Below are positions 63,961 to 64,000 of a DNA stretch of 64,000 bases, piece after piece (the stretch's first letter is position 1; each line of letters begins with the position of its first letter). A model generated the notes under the pieces. That model made no database searches and was not told the origin of the DNA. It worked only from the letters and a program-made list of their open reading frames with translations. This DNA is from Paenibacillus oryzae (GTDB lineage: Bacteria > Bacillota > Bacilli > Paenibacillales > Paenibacillaceae). A program made the translations under genes and the position numbers. The stretch spans positions 419,848 to 483,847 of the forward strand of contig NZ_LYPA01000064.1 of NCBI RefSeq assembly GCF_001675045.1, given 5' to 3'.

Positions 63961-64000
63961 GTTGAAAACATAGCTACCCAACGAAGGTTCTCTCCGTTAT

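Overview
The window looks like chromosomal DNA from a spore-forming, low-to-medium GC Bacillota, most likely Paenibacillus or a close relative. The evidence is the spoVAC-spoVAD-spoVAE operon, strong Bacillus-type Shine-Dalgarno sites (AGGAGG), an HPr kinase/phosphorylase, class Ib nrdI-nrdE-nrdF, the conserved yqeG-yqeH-aroE-yhbY-nadD-yqeK-rsfS-yqeM block, yhaN/yhaO and ykvI homologues, and an intracellular plant-polysaccharide cluster. No phage, transposase, integrase, plasmid or CRISPR gene is visible. The genus is an inference from gene content, not from a database search. || Layout: 1-3546 holds a MerR regulator cut by the window edge, a membrane-anchored hydrolase, a tRNA-Leu(CAG) and an M24 peptidase. 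A fold-back repeat follows (3664-3799). At 3873-8074 is a response regulator-kinase-ABC transporter module whose kinase has no membrane segment and whose ABC genes have their own promoter behind a direct repeat. A second, almost identical tRNA-Leu(CAG) follows. 8405-12326 carries small proteins, xpt, a lipoprotein and ykvI. 12398-18132 holds yhaN/yhaO and a glycosyltransferase. 18213-21512 has a GGDEF protein, a GyrI-like protein and hprK, bracketed by two oppositely oriented copies of one roughly 230-bp MITE. 21610-25189 is nrdIEF, with a structured leader upstream. || 25709-26738 has no gene but holds the most unusual DNA in the window: an array of about twelve 52-bp units, each with a palindrome, then two long perfect hairpins, then a second, unrelated repeat that also has a 52-bp period. 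26739-33116 is the yqeG-to-yqeM housekeeping operon with several ATGA overlaps. 33259-37704 is a moxR-DUF58-transglutaminase operon. 37830-39698 is spoVACDE. 39864-43865 has a STM3941-like membrane protein, a sugar isomerase, a divergent AraC regulator and a degenerate ROK regulator. 44007-45851 is a YtrA-type GntR/ABC operon. 46006-49026 has a DUF4261 protein, an Lrp/LysE pair and a repeat-bearing lipoprotein. || 49200-54721 is a second response regulator-kinase-FtsX-type ABC module. 54733-54952 is a palindromic repeat with another palindromic element inserted at its centre; an uninterrupted relative lies at 48485-48582. 54976-63668 is a GH42-GH3-GH31 cluster with a divergent AraC activator and a cre-like site. 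Together these supply beta-galactosidase, beta-glycosidase and alpha-xylosidase, which suits cytoplasmic dismantling of xyloglucan oligosaccharides. The last 330 bp is repeat-rich and non-coding.
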